DNA from: Apis mellifera
Taxonomy: Eukaryota > Arthropoda > Insecta > Hymenoptera > Apidae
Assembly (NCBI RefSeq): GCF_003254395.2
Contig: NC_037638.1
Span: 5,260,001-5,324,000, forward strand
Reading direction: 5' to 3'
DNA length: 64,000 bases
A program made the position numbers and the translations under genes. Below the pieces are notes generated by a model, which was given only the letters and a program-made list of their open reading frames with translations, was not told the origin of the DNA and made no database searches. This document shows positions 1-14,237 of the stretch, piece after piece; position 1 is the stretch's first letter, and every line of letters starts with the position of its first letter.

Positions 1-3000
1 TTTTGTTATTTATATCAAATCAATAAGACCTTTCTTTTTTTTGAAATATTTATTTTTTATTAAATAAAAATCTTAAATAAAAATGATTACATATTATATA
101 TCATTAATTAAAACTAATATTCTTATAGTATTTTTAAAATAATTTATATTTAGAATAGAAAATATTTTAAAAACAAATAATTATGTTTCTTTTTTTAATA
201 CAGAAGAAAAAATCAGAAGAGTTTATTTTTTACAAGTTTTACATCTAATGATTAAATAATTAAAATAATTTTATAAATAATAATAAATCTTTCTTTAAAT
301 TCTTTTTTTCTATTTTCATTTCAAATAAAATATTTGAGATGACATAATACATGAAATATGATCAAGCTCATACGTCCACGTTTTCAATACGATACCCCTG
401 CAAAACAATGTCTCAATTGACGTTATATTATTCCTCGTAGCGTAACGTCATTTGTGTCCCTGTTCAATTATCGTGCCCATCTAGAGTGAAAACAACTTTG
501 AACATTTTCCACGTGCAATTTACACGAGAAACAATTTAGCATTCGAAAGTCGAATGCAGATCGATCGGTTCAATAGTCATACATGTTTTAAATATTCAGT
601 ATCGGAAAATGTGCGTAACCTTGACACGAGGAAGCTCGAAGAAGGCAATCGCTTCAGTAAAAATGTGTTTTGTATGCTGTTTGCGTATATATCTGCTTCG
701 AATGATTATTTAGTTTTATCTTTTCGTTCTAGACAGAAAAAATTTAAATTTATTTAAAAAAATTGATTCAAATTTCATTGTTCACAAAATTTTCCAGAAA
801 TTATTTGTTATTTATTTTCTAAATCTTTAGTCCTAGTTTATTTTTATTTTAAATTCTATTAAAATATTTTTTTAAACAAATTTGTAAACTATTCTAATCT
901 ACTTATCTTTTTTAATGAGCGAAACGAAACTTATTATTCCAATATGGCCGAATGATATAATTAAAATTTATTAACTATTGGAATTCAAAGTTTAGAATCT
1001 ATTATAATTCATTAGAATATTTTAACATTCATAGCTTATTAGGATTACTAATCTCATATACAAAATTCAAAATGTGTTATAAATTTTTTTACGAAATATA
1101 TACTCCATATACTATTAAATAATTCTATTTCTCATCTGTCAAATATCATATTTCAATCAACTCTAAAGATTTATAATCATAACATAAGAAAATTCAGCCA
1201 TATTGGAATAACAAGCACTGTTTCTTCCATTACTCGGTATTCAAGCTTCGCTGATTTATTTATTTCAGTTACCTTATGGTTACATAATACGGTCATTGCT
1301 CGTGTTAAAAGGAATGCCAGGATCTTTCGTTTCTTCCGTTAATTGCATGACAGAAAGCTGTGTAATCTGCCCACGATGGACAGTACTCTTTCCTTGATAT
1401 CATTACATAAACTCTTTCTTTTATCTTTTTTTTCGATCCCAACTGTGAAAATCGATTCACTCGTACGAATCGAATCGCGCAATTCGATCGACAAAACCTT
1501 GGACGCGTTTACAGCGCCACCACTTATATTCGAGAGAGCGTATCCTCGAGAGTGAAAGATTATTTCGAATTATAGTGTGAAAAACTCGTTAATTTAACCA
1601 AGCGGAAATTGCTTCAGAAATTTGACACAAAGCTCTGGTGGATGGCTATCCAGTGAACCGAATCAATAAAGAGAATAATTTGGTGTTTTCTACATTGCTT
1701 AATATATGAAGTTAACTTTCTGATGGGCGATTTATATGGTATTCGAACCTAACTTTTTTAATTGCAACGCAGGTTAATTGATGGATATCATATGGTCGAG
1801 TATAATTTCCGGAATGATCAACGTAAATGCTTATACAATGTGTTTAATGCATGTTTTAGGATCGTGGGAATCAACTTTCTTGAGGTTAACCTGAGTAAAG
1901 TATATATGTTGATTTAATCGTCGAGCTTGTTTGAATTCGATGAAAATGAGATTCGATTTTCGAATTTAAATGTCGAATTCGGGATTTAAATGTCAAATGA
2001 TTAGTGGATCAGTTAAGATATTTAGATTGATTTCGAGGAATATTTTTTGGTTTAATGTTTTTAGCTATATACTGTTTATTTTATGTATATATATATAAAT
2101 TATACATATTTAAAACTTTTTTTGAACTTTTATAAATGTGCTGTTATCTATTGACAATTAATATAATTTATTTCTTAATTTAAACTTATATTATAAGGAA
2201 TATAGAATTTTTGTTAATTTTTTATAATACATTCTTGGGTATAATTTTAGACACAAATGAAAATTGACTTTTGAATATCTTGAATATTGTTTTTATTGTT
2301 CTTAGATAAATTTTTTTTAATATTTAGGTTAAAAATTTATTGGATAACTAAAGATATTAATATAACTATAGTAATTGTGATTTCTTTTAAAATTTTTGAG
2401 AACTAAAACATTGAAGAAAGGTTAAGTTGTAAAATAGAATTAAATGTCAATTAGGTTACATTTTAATGAATGGATATAATTTATTTCTTGATTTAGATTC
2501 ATAATTCAAGTTTGTATAATGGTTTTGAACTTTTTAAATGAGTTGTCCAATATGAAGAATTTAATTTTTCAGAAATATGAAAATTCAATATAATATAAAG
2601 AATAAATTCAAACATATGAAAATAATATCATTTTAGTATTCACATTGTTTTTTGATAAACAATTTAAAAATAATCAAAAAATAATTCCCAAAATATATTA
2701 ATAAATAATTATTAAATAAAATTTTTTTTCTATATAATTTGAATAAATTTGGTTTTTCTTATAATGCACATTTATTGATTATTATTGATTATTATGAATT
2801 ACAAAAGATTCATCTATGTTTCATCATTTGCAAATATTTAATAACAGAATTAATTCATGAATGCAGTCCATATTAGTTACAGTCATAATTTATTAGAAGT
2901 GTTTGGTTAAATGATTTGTCACCATCACATGGATGCCAACTAACAGATGCCAATTAGCAGGATGCAAATTATTTCGACGAAAATACGCAATACGATATTT

Positions 3001-6000
3001 ATTTATTCATGATGCACTATTCACAGAGTTTTTGAAATTCTAAGTTTTGTTTCATACAGAGTCCAAGGTATTTTATCCATTATCAATTTATACATTTTAA
3101 ATACCAGGATTATTAAAGTAAATTTGATATAAAATATTATACAAAAATTATTATAAATTTTAAAGATAAGTAATTATTTTTATAATATAATTACTGTGGA
3201 TAATTATTTTATCTAATATTTATATATAATTTATTTAATATAATTATTAGTAAATATTTTAATAATATTTTTTTATAAGAATATTTTTTCTGTAAAAAAA
3301 AATGATTTTAACAATTTTCAACAATATTTTTATCAATTTAAAAGGATTTTTATGAAAAAAAAAAAAATAAAATAATATATACTTTCAGGTTATAATATTA
3401 TAACGGCTGAATTGCGGCTTATACTTGGTAGCTCTTACAGCTATTACTTTTAAAACCGCTATCCTTGACCAGAAGTTCCACATTTACATTATGCAGCTTT
3501 CAATTGCCACGTCCGGTCAAAGGATCCGTAAACAGTTGAAAACTGGATTTAAAAAAGGTTGTAGACGACATAATAAAAACTGTATCATAAATTCTTTCAT
3601 TGTTTCTCATACATAAAACTCTTTTAAAAATAAAACCATGGAAATTGACAAAGTAAGAAATTTCATATTAATCTTTTATATTTATAATTACTAAAATTAA
3701 TTTTAATTATTTTTGAAATAATTAGACGATAGATGATTAGATGTAAGATATTTTATTTCTGATTAAAAAATTAATCATAAATAAAAAATATAATTCAAAT
3801 TTCATTAATTTATAATATTTCTTAAAATGTAGAAAAAGGAAGAAAAAATTTTCAAGAAAATCCTAATTTTTAATTAAAAAAAAAATCAAGAATTATAATA
3901 AGAAGAGGACAAGAATTTCTAGGAATTGTTCACGGAAGTTTGTCACGCCTTTTTTCACGAATTTATCATTCGTTCCTTGACAATCTCTTCCTCTTCAACC
4001 CTTCTAAGAGCTCATTGGATATACTTACTGGATTTTCGGTGTGCATACGTAGCAAACTCACGTTTTGATTCACGTTACCGGCCAGACAGATATCCATCTT
4101 GGATCCTCGACACAATTTGGCGGCGGAACACGTCCTTCATTTCGTTTCATTTCACGTTCCACGCGGCAAAGAACGACGGGCATGAGCAGGGCGGCATAAG
4201 ATAAAGTCGTTTTCACGCTCCTTCAGTTTTGGATTTGTTCGATTCGCTGTGGATCCTGGGTTTACGCCGGTTGAATACAGGTCAAGGTTGAAAATAGCTG
4301 CATACGAGCCGTACGAGACCGGTTACAAACGTGTACTTTCAGGATAATAAGTCGTGGTGGTTGATAAAGATACGAGTGAAACGTGCTCAGTAAAGATAAT
4401 GAAAATAAATGGAAGAATAAAAAAAAAGTGGAAGATAATGAAAATTATTTTGAGAATATAAATGAAACAATGCATTTTTTGCAGTATAGTAGATTTTGAA
4501 ATTTACTATAATGGAATTATAATTAACTTAATAATATAATAACAATGAAATCTTAATAAATCTTATTAAAGATTTTGAGATTAATGCAGGATTATTGGAT
4601 TATATCTTTAATACTCATATTATAAAAATGAGAAGATAATATAAAAAGATTCAAGATTTTTTATTAAAATTAAACAAATTGTAAAAAAGGAAAGCATGGA
4701 TTAAAATATTTAATAAAATAATCTAAAAAAAAAAAGGTAGAAAAAAAATGATTGGCAAAATCATTAATAATTAAGCAAAATTTTGAAACAAGGAAATATT
4801 CCATTCTCTATTAAATAATTAAGCAAATTCTATGTACTTTTCTGTCATGTCTTGATACTATATTTCATATAGCTTATTATAGATAGATATTATATTCTCC
4901 CATTACAATGTCATCATTTGCATTCATATTGTCTCTTGGCAAATGAAAAGAAACTCGCATATAGTAATTATTCTACAGGCATGCTATACGTTTCACAATT
5001 CTATTTTAACTATAATTTATCTTCAAATTAACAATTATTAACAAGACTGTCATAATGCTATTTTCATATTAATATAAGAGTTTGCACATACATAATTCAA
5101 TTATGCATCTTGTTTATAATCAATTCGAATTAATACAATTCATAATAATTGCATTTACAAATCTTTTCAAATAATTTAATTTTCTATTTCTAAATTTTTT
5201 TTCTTTTTAATATTAAGAAGAATTAAAAAAAATTTACAATATTTTATTAGTTTTTTGTTTCTCAAAAGATTAAAAGAATAATATTTATATAATTTAGAAA
5301 TCATATAAATCCAAAATGAGAACATTAATAAAAAAATCTAAAAAATTCTTCAAATATAAAGATACTATTTTATATATGAAGATGATAAGATGTTAAATAT
5401 AAAATATAAAGATACTTTATATCTTTATTTTTTCCTTAAATAAATATGAATTTCTTATTTAAGATAAACTTTTTTTTTTTCATATTTTAAAAAAGTGAAA
5501 CAAAATTGACTGTCATTTCCATGGATCACATTGACGATTGATGATACATAGCTCACATATATAGGATCACGTCGCTTTCCGACTCGAGTCACGGTCGAAG
5601 TGAAATTGGTGTTGGGAATAACATTGCGAAATGTGCATAAAAGCCTACTTTAAGGTTTGGTCTAGTTCAATACAGGTCAAGGTTGAGGCATCACAAGGCA
5701 CCCACCACAGACATGATCCGAGTCATTGTGGTCACGAATACGATTTTTCAACATTCAGTGAAAGACTCGTGCAAAAAATGTTACTCGTTTGTTTTAAGGA
5801 ACTTGTAATATTTAAATCACACAAATTTAAAAGTATCTAAAAAATAAAAAATTAACTTATTAATATATATTTAAAAAATGAATTTCCAATTTTTAAAAAG
5901 AAAAATTGTTTTCCAATAGTTTTCAATAAAGTTCAAAAATAATTTTTCAGAATAAGATCCGTTGAATGCACAGAACTCGTATCCAATTGTCGATTGTCAG

Positions 6001-8080
6001 TGAAAGGAATAATGGTCTGAAAACGTTATCCGAATGGTATCGCCTTTACGGAACAATATAATTGTTGGATTAAACGCGATCGGTATGGCGTTGCATGTAT
6101 ATATGAAATAATTATCTTATAACTTCGATAATAATTGTCCGCAATATCTGTCCCTATTGTCGAGGTCTTAACGTTGCACAAACATGATTGCAATGCGCCA
6201 ACAGCTGAAAACTTTGTCTCTGAGAATGTCCTTGCGTAGATAGCTCCCGCATGAGTGATTTTTGCATCGTTACTTTCTTGCATAACATGGATTGCGGGCG
6301 CACACGCGGTATCTCTGACATAGGTGACGATCAACCGGTGACATCTTTTACGCAATCAGATTTTCTTTCTTCATTTCCGATTATCTGTCGAAAAGGTCAC
6401 TTACCCGTGACTAGCTTTATCGTGTAATCCTCGATCCTTTCACGTCGCATTGGTATTCGGTATTCGGGAAGGTAAACATAACCTCACAAGTTTCTATTTA
6501 TAGACTATTATTTTTCTGATCAACTTGTCAATATTTTTTTTTTCGAATTTCTTTCTAATTGTCAAACGACTCTTCAGAACTGGTGATCTTAACTTTTGTT
6601 TTGCACTGACTTCAGAAATATGGATATTTTTGAATGGAAATATACTTTAGAGTGATAAAATGCTTCTCAATTTTTTTCAACTTGTTATTTCTCTTTTCAA
6701 CAATCAAACAAACTGAATTCTTTTTTCATATTTATAAAAATCAATAATCACTTTAAAAGTCGTAATGGGAATCTGAAACATAGTAGGAAAAATTTCTGGT
6801 ATGTATAATGTTTTTTTTTAAATAGAGAGTAAATTTATAAGAATGCTTGTGCAAGCGAGCTTTCTTGGTCTTCAATTGCTACTAAAAAGGTCACTTGCTA
6901 AGTATTTTATTCAGTAAGCTATGTTTATTTTCTATCTAAAGAAGAAGATATTACAGTAGATTTTACTTATTTGACTATTATTTTAAAAAAAGATTAATTA
7001 AGGAAGTTTTAATCAAATTACTTTTATATTAGATTTAATATTACAAAATGAAAAAGTTAATGTGTTTAGTGTGCAAATGCAAGAATTTAAAATTTTGAAT
7101 AGAATTCTATTATCAGAAAATTTCTTCAAAATTAAAATAAATAAATAAATTTAGTTTATAAATTTTTGACGAAAAAATTATACAAAATAATTATCAAAAA
7201 ATCATAATCTTAATATACTAAATTTTTATATATAAAATATTTTACAATATGTTGTTATTTTTTGGCCATTCAAATAGTTATTTAATAGTTTAAACACACT
7301 ATTTATAGATTTTTTATTTGTATTGCTTCGTAACGCATAAAACTAACGTAATACTTTTTGCGAAAGTTTCATAAGCTAAAATGATGAACAAAACGGGCAT
7401 GCATCCTCTGCACGATAAAAAGTCACGAAAAGATTACGAAATTTTCGCCGGTCTAGTTTCATGCCGATACAAGAAATACTCTGACACCTTTTAAATTTCT
7501 GCTCCAGATACGGGTAACAACTCTTGCATAAGCTTTATCGATACACGAATTACCATTGAAATCGTTGCAAGAAATATGCCGATCTTGTTCCTTCGTGAAC
7601 AACGATTTCCGTTCTTTACATAAACAACAAGATTTATTAATGCTTTGCAAATCGAAAGTTCTTAATCGTTGTTTTTTTTTAATTTATGGAACAAGATGTT
7701 TTTATCATTTTTTTTTAAAGAATTTAAAAAAATACTTTAAAGTCCTTTTGAGTTAAATTTAATCATTAATATGATTATTTAATTTTATTTACCTTCATAA
7801 AAACATATATAATATTGCTATCGTTTAAATCATTTACTCACATAACACACAAAACGTATAATTTACAAAAAATAAAACGTTAAACATATCTTTTTCAATG
7901 AACATAACCTGTACACATTTAAATATTGAAAAAATTGATTTTATATATTTAATTATCTTCCGTATGTTCCAAAATAGTTCGAATTTTATTCAAGGTAATT
8001 TACTATAGAGTTCCACGAGGCAGATTTTACGATAAAGAAAAGAAATTAAATTCCGAGCTCGATATGTATACAAACAATGT
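1..8080. other. AT-rich intergenic region, no gene supported
   Basis: No reading frame here shows a recognisable domain, and no chain of splice sites with compatible phases was found. Most of it is AT-rich with A and T homopolymers. GC-richer islands stand out at about 350-560, 3,905-4,390, 5,520-5,780 and 5,950-6,480. They contain only short open frames without codon character, so they are more likely regulatory DNA or non-coding exons than protein genes. No tRNA-like T-arm with a pairing stem was found. Confidence 0.5.
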
Positions 8081-8103
8081 CGCAGATATTGAACAGCGCG
8101 CAG

Positions 8104-8119
8104 TATCGATGTATCGATA
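8104..8119 (+). promoter_or_regulatory. tandem DRE-like motifs upstream of candidate first exon
   Basis: Two overlapping-phase copies of TATCGAT (TATCGATG then TATCGATA) lie about 340 bases upstream of the ATG at 8,458. A related CGATCGATA follows near 8,149. TATCGATA is the core of the DREF-binding element known from insect core promoters. The motifs sit in a GC-richer island (about 8,080-8,450) that stands out from the flanking AT-rich DNA. This supports a promoter here, but the transcription start is not determined. Confidence 0.4.
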
Positions 8120-8457
8120 CGTTCGTTCAATAGTAGCCGTGATACCACGATCGATACTGTCATGCGCAACTGCGATATATCTTTGGTACTATCGCAAGAA
8201 ATGGCGCACTTATTAATGCGATATCGAATCGCGGAAGTCGTAAATGTGTTGTCGCAAGAACTAGTGAGCAGATCGTGGCACGCAGTCTAGAAATTTACAC
8301 CGAATTATATATACGTACAAACGATACAGGTTAGATTGTGACCAGTCTTTTTCTCTATATGCGTGAGAACGTTATATGCCGGCTCGATCGCTCTCCTTTA
8401 TTCTAAGAACGCGCGAAAAACCGTAATTGTGTGTTGCGATTTACGAGTGACTGAAAT

Positions 8458-8547
8458 ATGAATTGGCCCCCACGAAAGTGTCGCCATATTTTGCAGCTCT
8501 TGCTGCTTTCCATTGTGTTCTTCTTCGTGTTTTTGATGCAGCCGAAA
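8458..8547 (+). CDS. candidate alternative first coding exon (1a), hydrophobic N-terminus
   Basis: An ATG at 8,458 opens exactly 30 codons that end at a strong donor (AAA|GTAAGT), leaving phase 0. The peptide starts MNWPPRKCRH and continues with a hydrophobic stretch (about residues 11-27, rich in L, I, V and F). It reads as a signal peptide or a type II signal anchor. Phase 0 matches the acceptor of the metalloprotease micro-exon at 32,752, so this exon could replace exon 1b at 27,646. The splice would span about 24 kb. It could instead belong to a separate transcript whose later exons I did not find. Coding status is inferred from the ATG, hydrophobicity, donor and upstream DRE-like motifs. 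Confidence 0.45.
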
Positions 8548-11308
8548 GTAAGTTTTAATTTTGACATTTTTGATATTTATTAATTCTTAACCATTCTGCA
8601 TTATAAGTCATTGAGGTTAGATTTTTATATTCTGATAAAATAATTTTATTTCTGAAGTAAATATTAATTGATAGATTAATAATAAGTTTATTATTTATAA
8701 CTTTAAAGTATTTATATTATAATATATAATATAATTTACATATATATATATTAGTTTATATTTATACTGATAGAATGAAAATATTTTTTTCTTGAATTTT
8801 TTATAAATTATATCGTAACAAAATTTACAACGATCATAACCTAAAATATAGATATAAAAATTTTTAAAGGTTTATATATTAGATTAATCAACAAAATTAT
8901 TATTAATCGTATACAAATTCTTTCAAAATAATGTTATCTAAAAAAAAAATGTTAAGACCATTCTTTTAATTTTTACACGTTATCCTTGAACAGATATAAA
9001 TTTCTTTTCACTTATCTCAATGACTCACTTCTTTCGAAAAAACGATCATTTTTTAAAATTGGCTATTGAAACGATCCGCCTCGGGTATATATATTGCAAA
9101 AGAGAAAAAGAAAAAAAATAGTAAAAGACAAACAATATCATTGAAATATACATTCAATATATATCGCGAATATCGATTTCCATAATCCTTTGACTTTCCA
9201 CATATTTATGAAAACATGTAGATGAAGAAGTTGAATATTATTTATACCAGTTCGACTGCTGTGCCTCCCGCTTGTATATACATATCCAGTATTTCATTAG
9301 TAACATCAGTCAGGCTCGATCCTTGATATTTTACATAATTTTTTTATATGGAGCGTTTTTCGGCTCGCGTGGCCGCGTGCGTACATTGTCACCGTTATTT
9401 TTAACTGGTAGACAGGTCGATTGCAGTCTAACTGGAATTATCAGAAGCACAGTGTTTCACAATGAGTATTGTTCCGCCCGAAACACTGTAATACAAGCTT
9501 GAAGATATTGCATATGTAATATTAACGGGGAATGTCACTAACCGTACATAACCTATATCGCATGTATATATATATATATATATATTTTTTAAAATATTCT
9601 CGATATATTTTTTATTAATTTATAGCAAAAATAGATATAGAAAAAATAAATGAATTTTGCTAAAATATACAATTTAATGGAAATAGATAATTTTTTCTAA
9701 CTTTTTATACAATCAATAGAGAGGTTAATTTTAGATCATACTGAAACACGATAGAAAGGCTAAATTAATTATTAAAAATAAATTAAAAATTATAAAAATT
9801 TGAATAGTTTCATATAGTTTTATTACAATTATAATTCACATACATCATTCTAATATTTTTCTATCATTATTTAAATTAATTTCTAAATTAATACCAGATA
9901 TATTTACGCGACAAATTACATAAAAAGAATCGACGATTCTAAAAGCAAAATGAAAAGGAAGCAAATTTGTAAAAAATTAAAGAAAACATCTATTAATCAT
10001 TCTTCGAGTGACATTGATTCGTGGCAGACAGTGTGGAGCCTCTCGTATCTTCGAACGTGATAAATAATTATCTTCTCTTCTGTCGATTTTTGATCGTCAT
10101 CAATCATGGCTGTTAGTCGACACTTGTAATATGTTTGTTCGGCTGTATATTTCGAAGGATGAATCGCGGATGTATCAGGTTATAAACTCGCGAACATATT
10201 ATAATAAGAGTGAGTTTAATAACCTCGGGCGTCGTTGCTTTCTCTGCTTGTTCTCGTAGCTCTCGTGGGATCGTTAATTTGTCTCGGTGGTGGCATTTTA
10301 ATTACGCACCGGGAAAGGTGCGCGAGTAATAATAGTATTTGCCGTGTGATACATGTTTGGACGGGAATAAAGTATGATTTTGAGATTGAATTTATTTGTA
10401 TAATTTTGTACCATTGTCTTACGAAATATTTATAAAGAAAATTAAATTGTACATTGGGAAGAACAGAGGCGGCGAATCGTTTCGAATTTAATCAAGTTGT
10501 TGTGATATTGTTTCATTAACGTACGACTATATTTGTTATAGCAAAGAGATTGTTATTTTTTTGAAACAAAAAGTATATAAACAGACACTGGAGATATAAT
10601 AATTTATTTAATGAGATATGATTTATGTATATTTGTGTTGATATAAAATAATCTTTAGAAAGTTTCAGTATAAAAAATTGGAAAAAGGATCGAATTAATT
10701 TTAATATTTCGAATTCGGAATATGATAAAAAATATTTTTATTTTCTCTTTTATGATCCAATAATATATATAAAGTATTAATCGATATTGGATTTAATCGA
10801 AGAGAAAATTTTTATATAATAAAAATTAATATGTAAATTTAAACTCGATAAAAAAGAGTAAATTGGAAAAATATAGTTTAAGCAATGTGATCGTAAAAAT
10901 TTTTATTCCTACTAAATGTAATTTCGTTATTTTTTTTTTAACGAAGACTTAGGGATATCTGAAAATGTAATTAATCTACCGATGTCAACTACCTTTTTTT
11001 AGAACGAAAAAGATATTTCGCCTATCGGTATGTCCATTATTGAGGTTACAACACTTCCAACTGAATACATTTGCTAGGAAACACCTGTTTCGATCGAATA
11101 TTTCCTCCGTTTTTTTTTTTTTTTCAGATGCGCATGTTACAAGATGTAATATCCAGTTTCGATATCAATCAAGAATTGTCAAAGATAGGGAAAAAATTAA
11201 AAAGCATGAAAATTATCATATGCAATATTCAAAAAAAAAAATCAGAAAAACGATTAGAATAAATGATCGAATAAACGGTATGTGGAATCTGTACTGTAAA
11301 CTAGAGGT

Positions 11309-11387
11309 CACGTGGTTTTTGGTCACGTGGTTTTCGTCACGTGGTTTTCGGTCACGTGATTTTCGTCACGTGGTTTTTAGTCACGTG
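11309..11387. promoter_or_regulatory. six-copy regularly spaced CACGTG (E-box) array
   Basis: CACGTG occurs at 11,309, 11,324, 11,338, 11,353, 11,367 and 11,382, spaced 15, 14, 15, 14 and 15 bases. Every copy is preceded by T, giving TCACGTG, and copies are separated by a T-rich linker (unit roughly TCACGTGGTTTTCGG). CACGTG is the palindromic E-box bound by bHLH-leucine zipper factors of the Myc/Max, USF, MITF and Clock/Cycle type. The array is a tandem minisatellite in form. Whether it works as an enhancer is inference. Confidence 0.55.
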
Positions 11388-13781
11388 ATCAACTAGTTAT
11401 CATGGCAACATGGGCAAATAGCAAAAGCAAAGCATAATTAACGGTGATTTTCTTTCTTCACGATAACAAAGACTTGGCCACGCGACTTTTGATCATCGAG
11501 TAAAACAAAATTAAGTAAAAAATTAACTCGATAATTGAAGTACAATCTTATTTTCATTCTGACTCATTTCCGTTTTTATCACTCGAAAGTGGTAAAAAAT
11601 GAGCAAGATGAATGACTCGTGTTTTTCTCTGAAAAAAAAAAATAGAAAACTTGTCGATTCATCTCTCGTATTATTTTTGGCAATTACGCATTTGCCAATT
11701 ATTTTCAACTTGCGGAAATATTAAATATCGGTTTCTCAATCGAATTTCGACGGACGAAATAAGTTTCTTAAATTAAAACCGCCTAATATTTAGAATTGGA
11801 AATATAAAAATATGAATTTAAATAAACGATGATATGATGAAGAATGATGGTTTTAAAAAGAAAAAAAAAAAAAAAATAAATCTAATCAGCAAATCTCTCT
11901 CGTCGAGGATATTCGATAAAAATCGAGGAAGACGTGGTTTTTTTCTCAATTTTGACATATTTAAGTAATTCGTTTATTAAAAAAAAATATTCCTTTCGTT
12001 GAAAATCGAATAATCGTATAATCATCGTTGCGCTATTTTTTTCATCGTAATTCCAATTTTATTAAAAATTAATAATCTTCTCAATTATTATCCACGCGAA
12101 TATAATAAATTTTTCTTCAACCCTTTTACCACGAAAATATGTGTATAAATATTTGCACGAAAGATTATTATCATCACCGATTTCGAAACAGGATATTTCT
12201 ATTCAAATGCTTTAATGTTAATAAACATCGTTCGAAAATGAAAATGTTTATAAACATTGTAAAAAATTCACATCATTGTTTGGATTGGTTTACCATCGAT
12301 CTTGAAAGAAACGACCCTGACATTTATTAACACGTATAAATACAAACATATACATATATATATGTATATCGAAAGAATGTAATAATTATCATTTATTTAC
12401 CGTGATTTATTTGCACGAGTTACACAGTTATCAATTATCATAAATAATCATATACAAACTAACATAGAGTGGACAAGGGGATAGAAAAAAAAAAAAAGAT
12501 TAAATTAATATATATTTATATTATAAAAAAAAAAAAAAAAATGTGAGGATATATTTTTGGATTATGACAAATATCGATAAAAATTATACGTTAAAATTTA
12601 TATCGTTCGTGGATAAAAATCTTTATCTGTTGTTATTATTATCCAAAGATGGGTACAATATCCGGATATATTTGTCGGATTAATGCGTTACGCGTATGTG
12701 ATGAGTCATATTCGAAAAAAAAACACACGTACAAATGATAACTGTAAATTCTAAAAAAGAAAAAAAAAAAAGAAGGAAAAAGGAAGGAAAGGAAAAAGAA
12801 AAAAAAAAAAAGAAACTATAATGTACATAAAATATAGAAATACAGAATAATTTGTGAATAATTTAGATGACATAATGTATGCAAAATTCTTAATTCGAAG
12901 TGAGCATGAGTCAACCAATATGATAGGGACAATATAAATCTCTGTTACCACGCGTTGAAGTCACTTTCGTCGCGTGATAGCGCCTCCATTGATGTCTCTT
13001 TAATCTTTTTATACCGTAGTGGAAATATTAAACTTGGTAAATTTAAAGATTTATATTAACCCTAAATTTTTAAAATTTTCGTTTCATCTCATTTCTTATT
13101 ATTATGTTGAGCGAGCTGAAACCAATTATAATTTTCATATAAATATAAATAATAATAAAAAAAAAAAAAGAAAGAAGTTTAATTACATATGAAAAAATTA
13201 ATTATATTTCGGAATATTATGTTCATAATTAAAAATTCTTAATTTAAAAATACTTTAAAATCTTTAAAATCTTTTTTTTTCTTTTTTTTAAATATTTATT
13301 AGGCGTATTTATTAAAATTTTCTTATGGAAGGAAAACGTACGTGTCTTAAAATTTACACAATTATCGATCCATATTTTCAAATTTTCGCTTTAGTTAAAT
13401 ATTTACGAATTTTGTTTTAGTGTTATACAACGTGATACAGTTAATAATTTAAATCTTTTTAAGAAAAAAAATTTTTATCCCGCTGGAAAATCGAAGAAAT
13501 CGATCCATTTTTCTTTAAACGTCGATTTAATTAGCGCGGTGATATTTAAAAAAATATACTCTTCGCGGGCTTCCCTCAAATAAATGAGTCGACGAGTGTC
13601 TTTCCACTTGTCAGGCTCTGTTATAACCGAGATAATGACGACCGCTTAAGATTCCAATAAAAATGATTTCCGGACTCCTTGAGGCATGGCCGACGATCTG
13701 GAAAAATGTACCAAGGTAATGAAATTCTCATGATCACGCTCCGACACTTGTACACCAGTCTGTCTGTGTACGATGATTTAC

Positions 13782-14237
13782 ACACGCAACTATAATTCCC
13801 TACGTGTCCCTGAGACAAAACGAAGACTAGGGACATACCGTGAGATTACCGACGATCGATATTTAAAAATAACGGAGAATGGAATAAGATTTAATTTTTC
13901 CTCCTTTTCTATGTAACATTTAATGGATGTTTGTATGTGCGCCTAGAATCCCCGATATCAATTAATTATAATTGAATCTCGCATAAATAATATTTAATAT
14001 TTAATAATATTTAATATTTACACGCGGCTATAATTTCCCTACGTGTCCCTGAGACAAAATGAAGACTAGGGACATTCCGTGAGATTATCGACGAGATTGG
14101 ACGATCGATATTTAAAAATAGTGGAGAATGGAAAGAATTAAGATTTAATTTTTCCTCGTGTAACATTTAATGGATGTGTGCCTAGAATCCCGATATCAAT
14201 TAATTATAATTGAATCTCGCATAAATAATATTTAATA
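13782..14237. repeat. two-copy tandem duplication, period about 238 bases
   Basis: The segment beginning ACACGC at 13,782 is repeated from 14,020 with small indels and substitutions. Both copies share the same order of blocks: CCCTACGTGTCCCTGAGAC, CGATCGATATTTAAAAATA, and a shared end in GCATAAATAATATTTAATA. The second copy has a short insertion around 14,090-14,100 and a deletion near 14,156. It is a local duplication with no coding content. Confidence 0.8.

Noticed and set aside
1735..1760. TTCGAA-containing stretch resembling a tRNA T-loop
   Set aside because: The flanking bases do not form a T-stem, and no acceptor or anticodon stem can be drawn.
3926..4204. 92-codon open frame
   Set aside because: Composition does not look like protein and no domain or splice context is visible; treated as part of a non-coding GC-richer island.
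6026..6355. 109-codon open frame on the minus strand
   Set aside because: No family signal and no supporting splice or promoter context.
10235..10435. Open frame encoding a hydrophobic, membrane-like stretch
   Set aside because: It begins without an ATG, and the nearby acceptor and donor are weak and do not fit the phases of any neighbouring exon.
11040..11396. 118-codon open frame over the CACGTG array
   Set aside because: The frame is kept open by the minisatellite and T-runs; the peptide is repetitive and has no domain.
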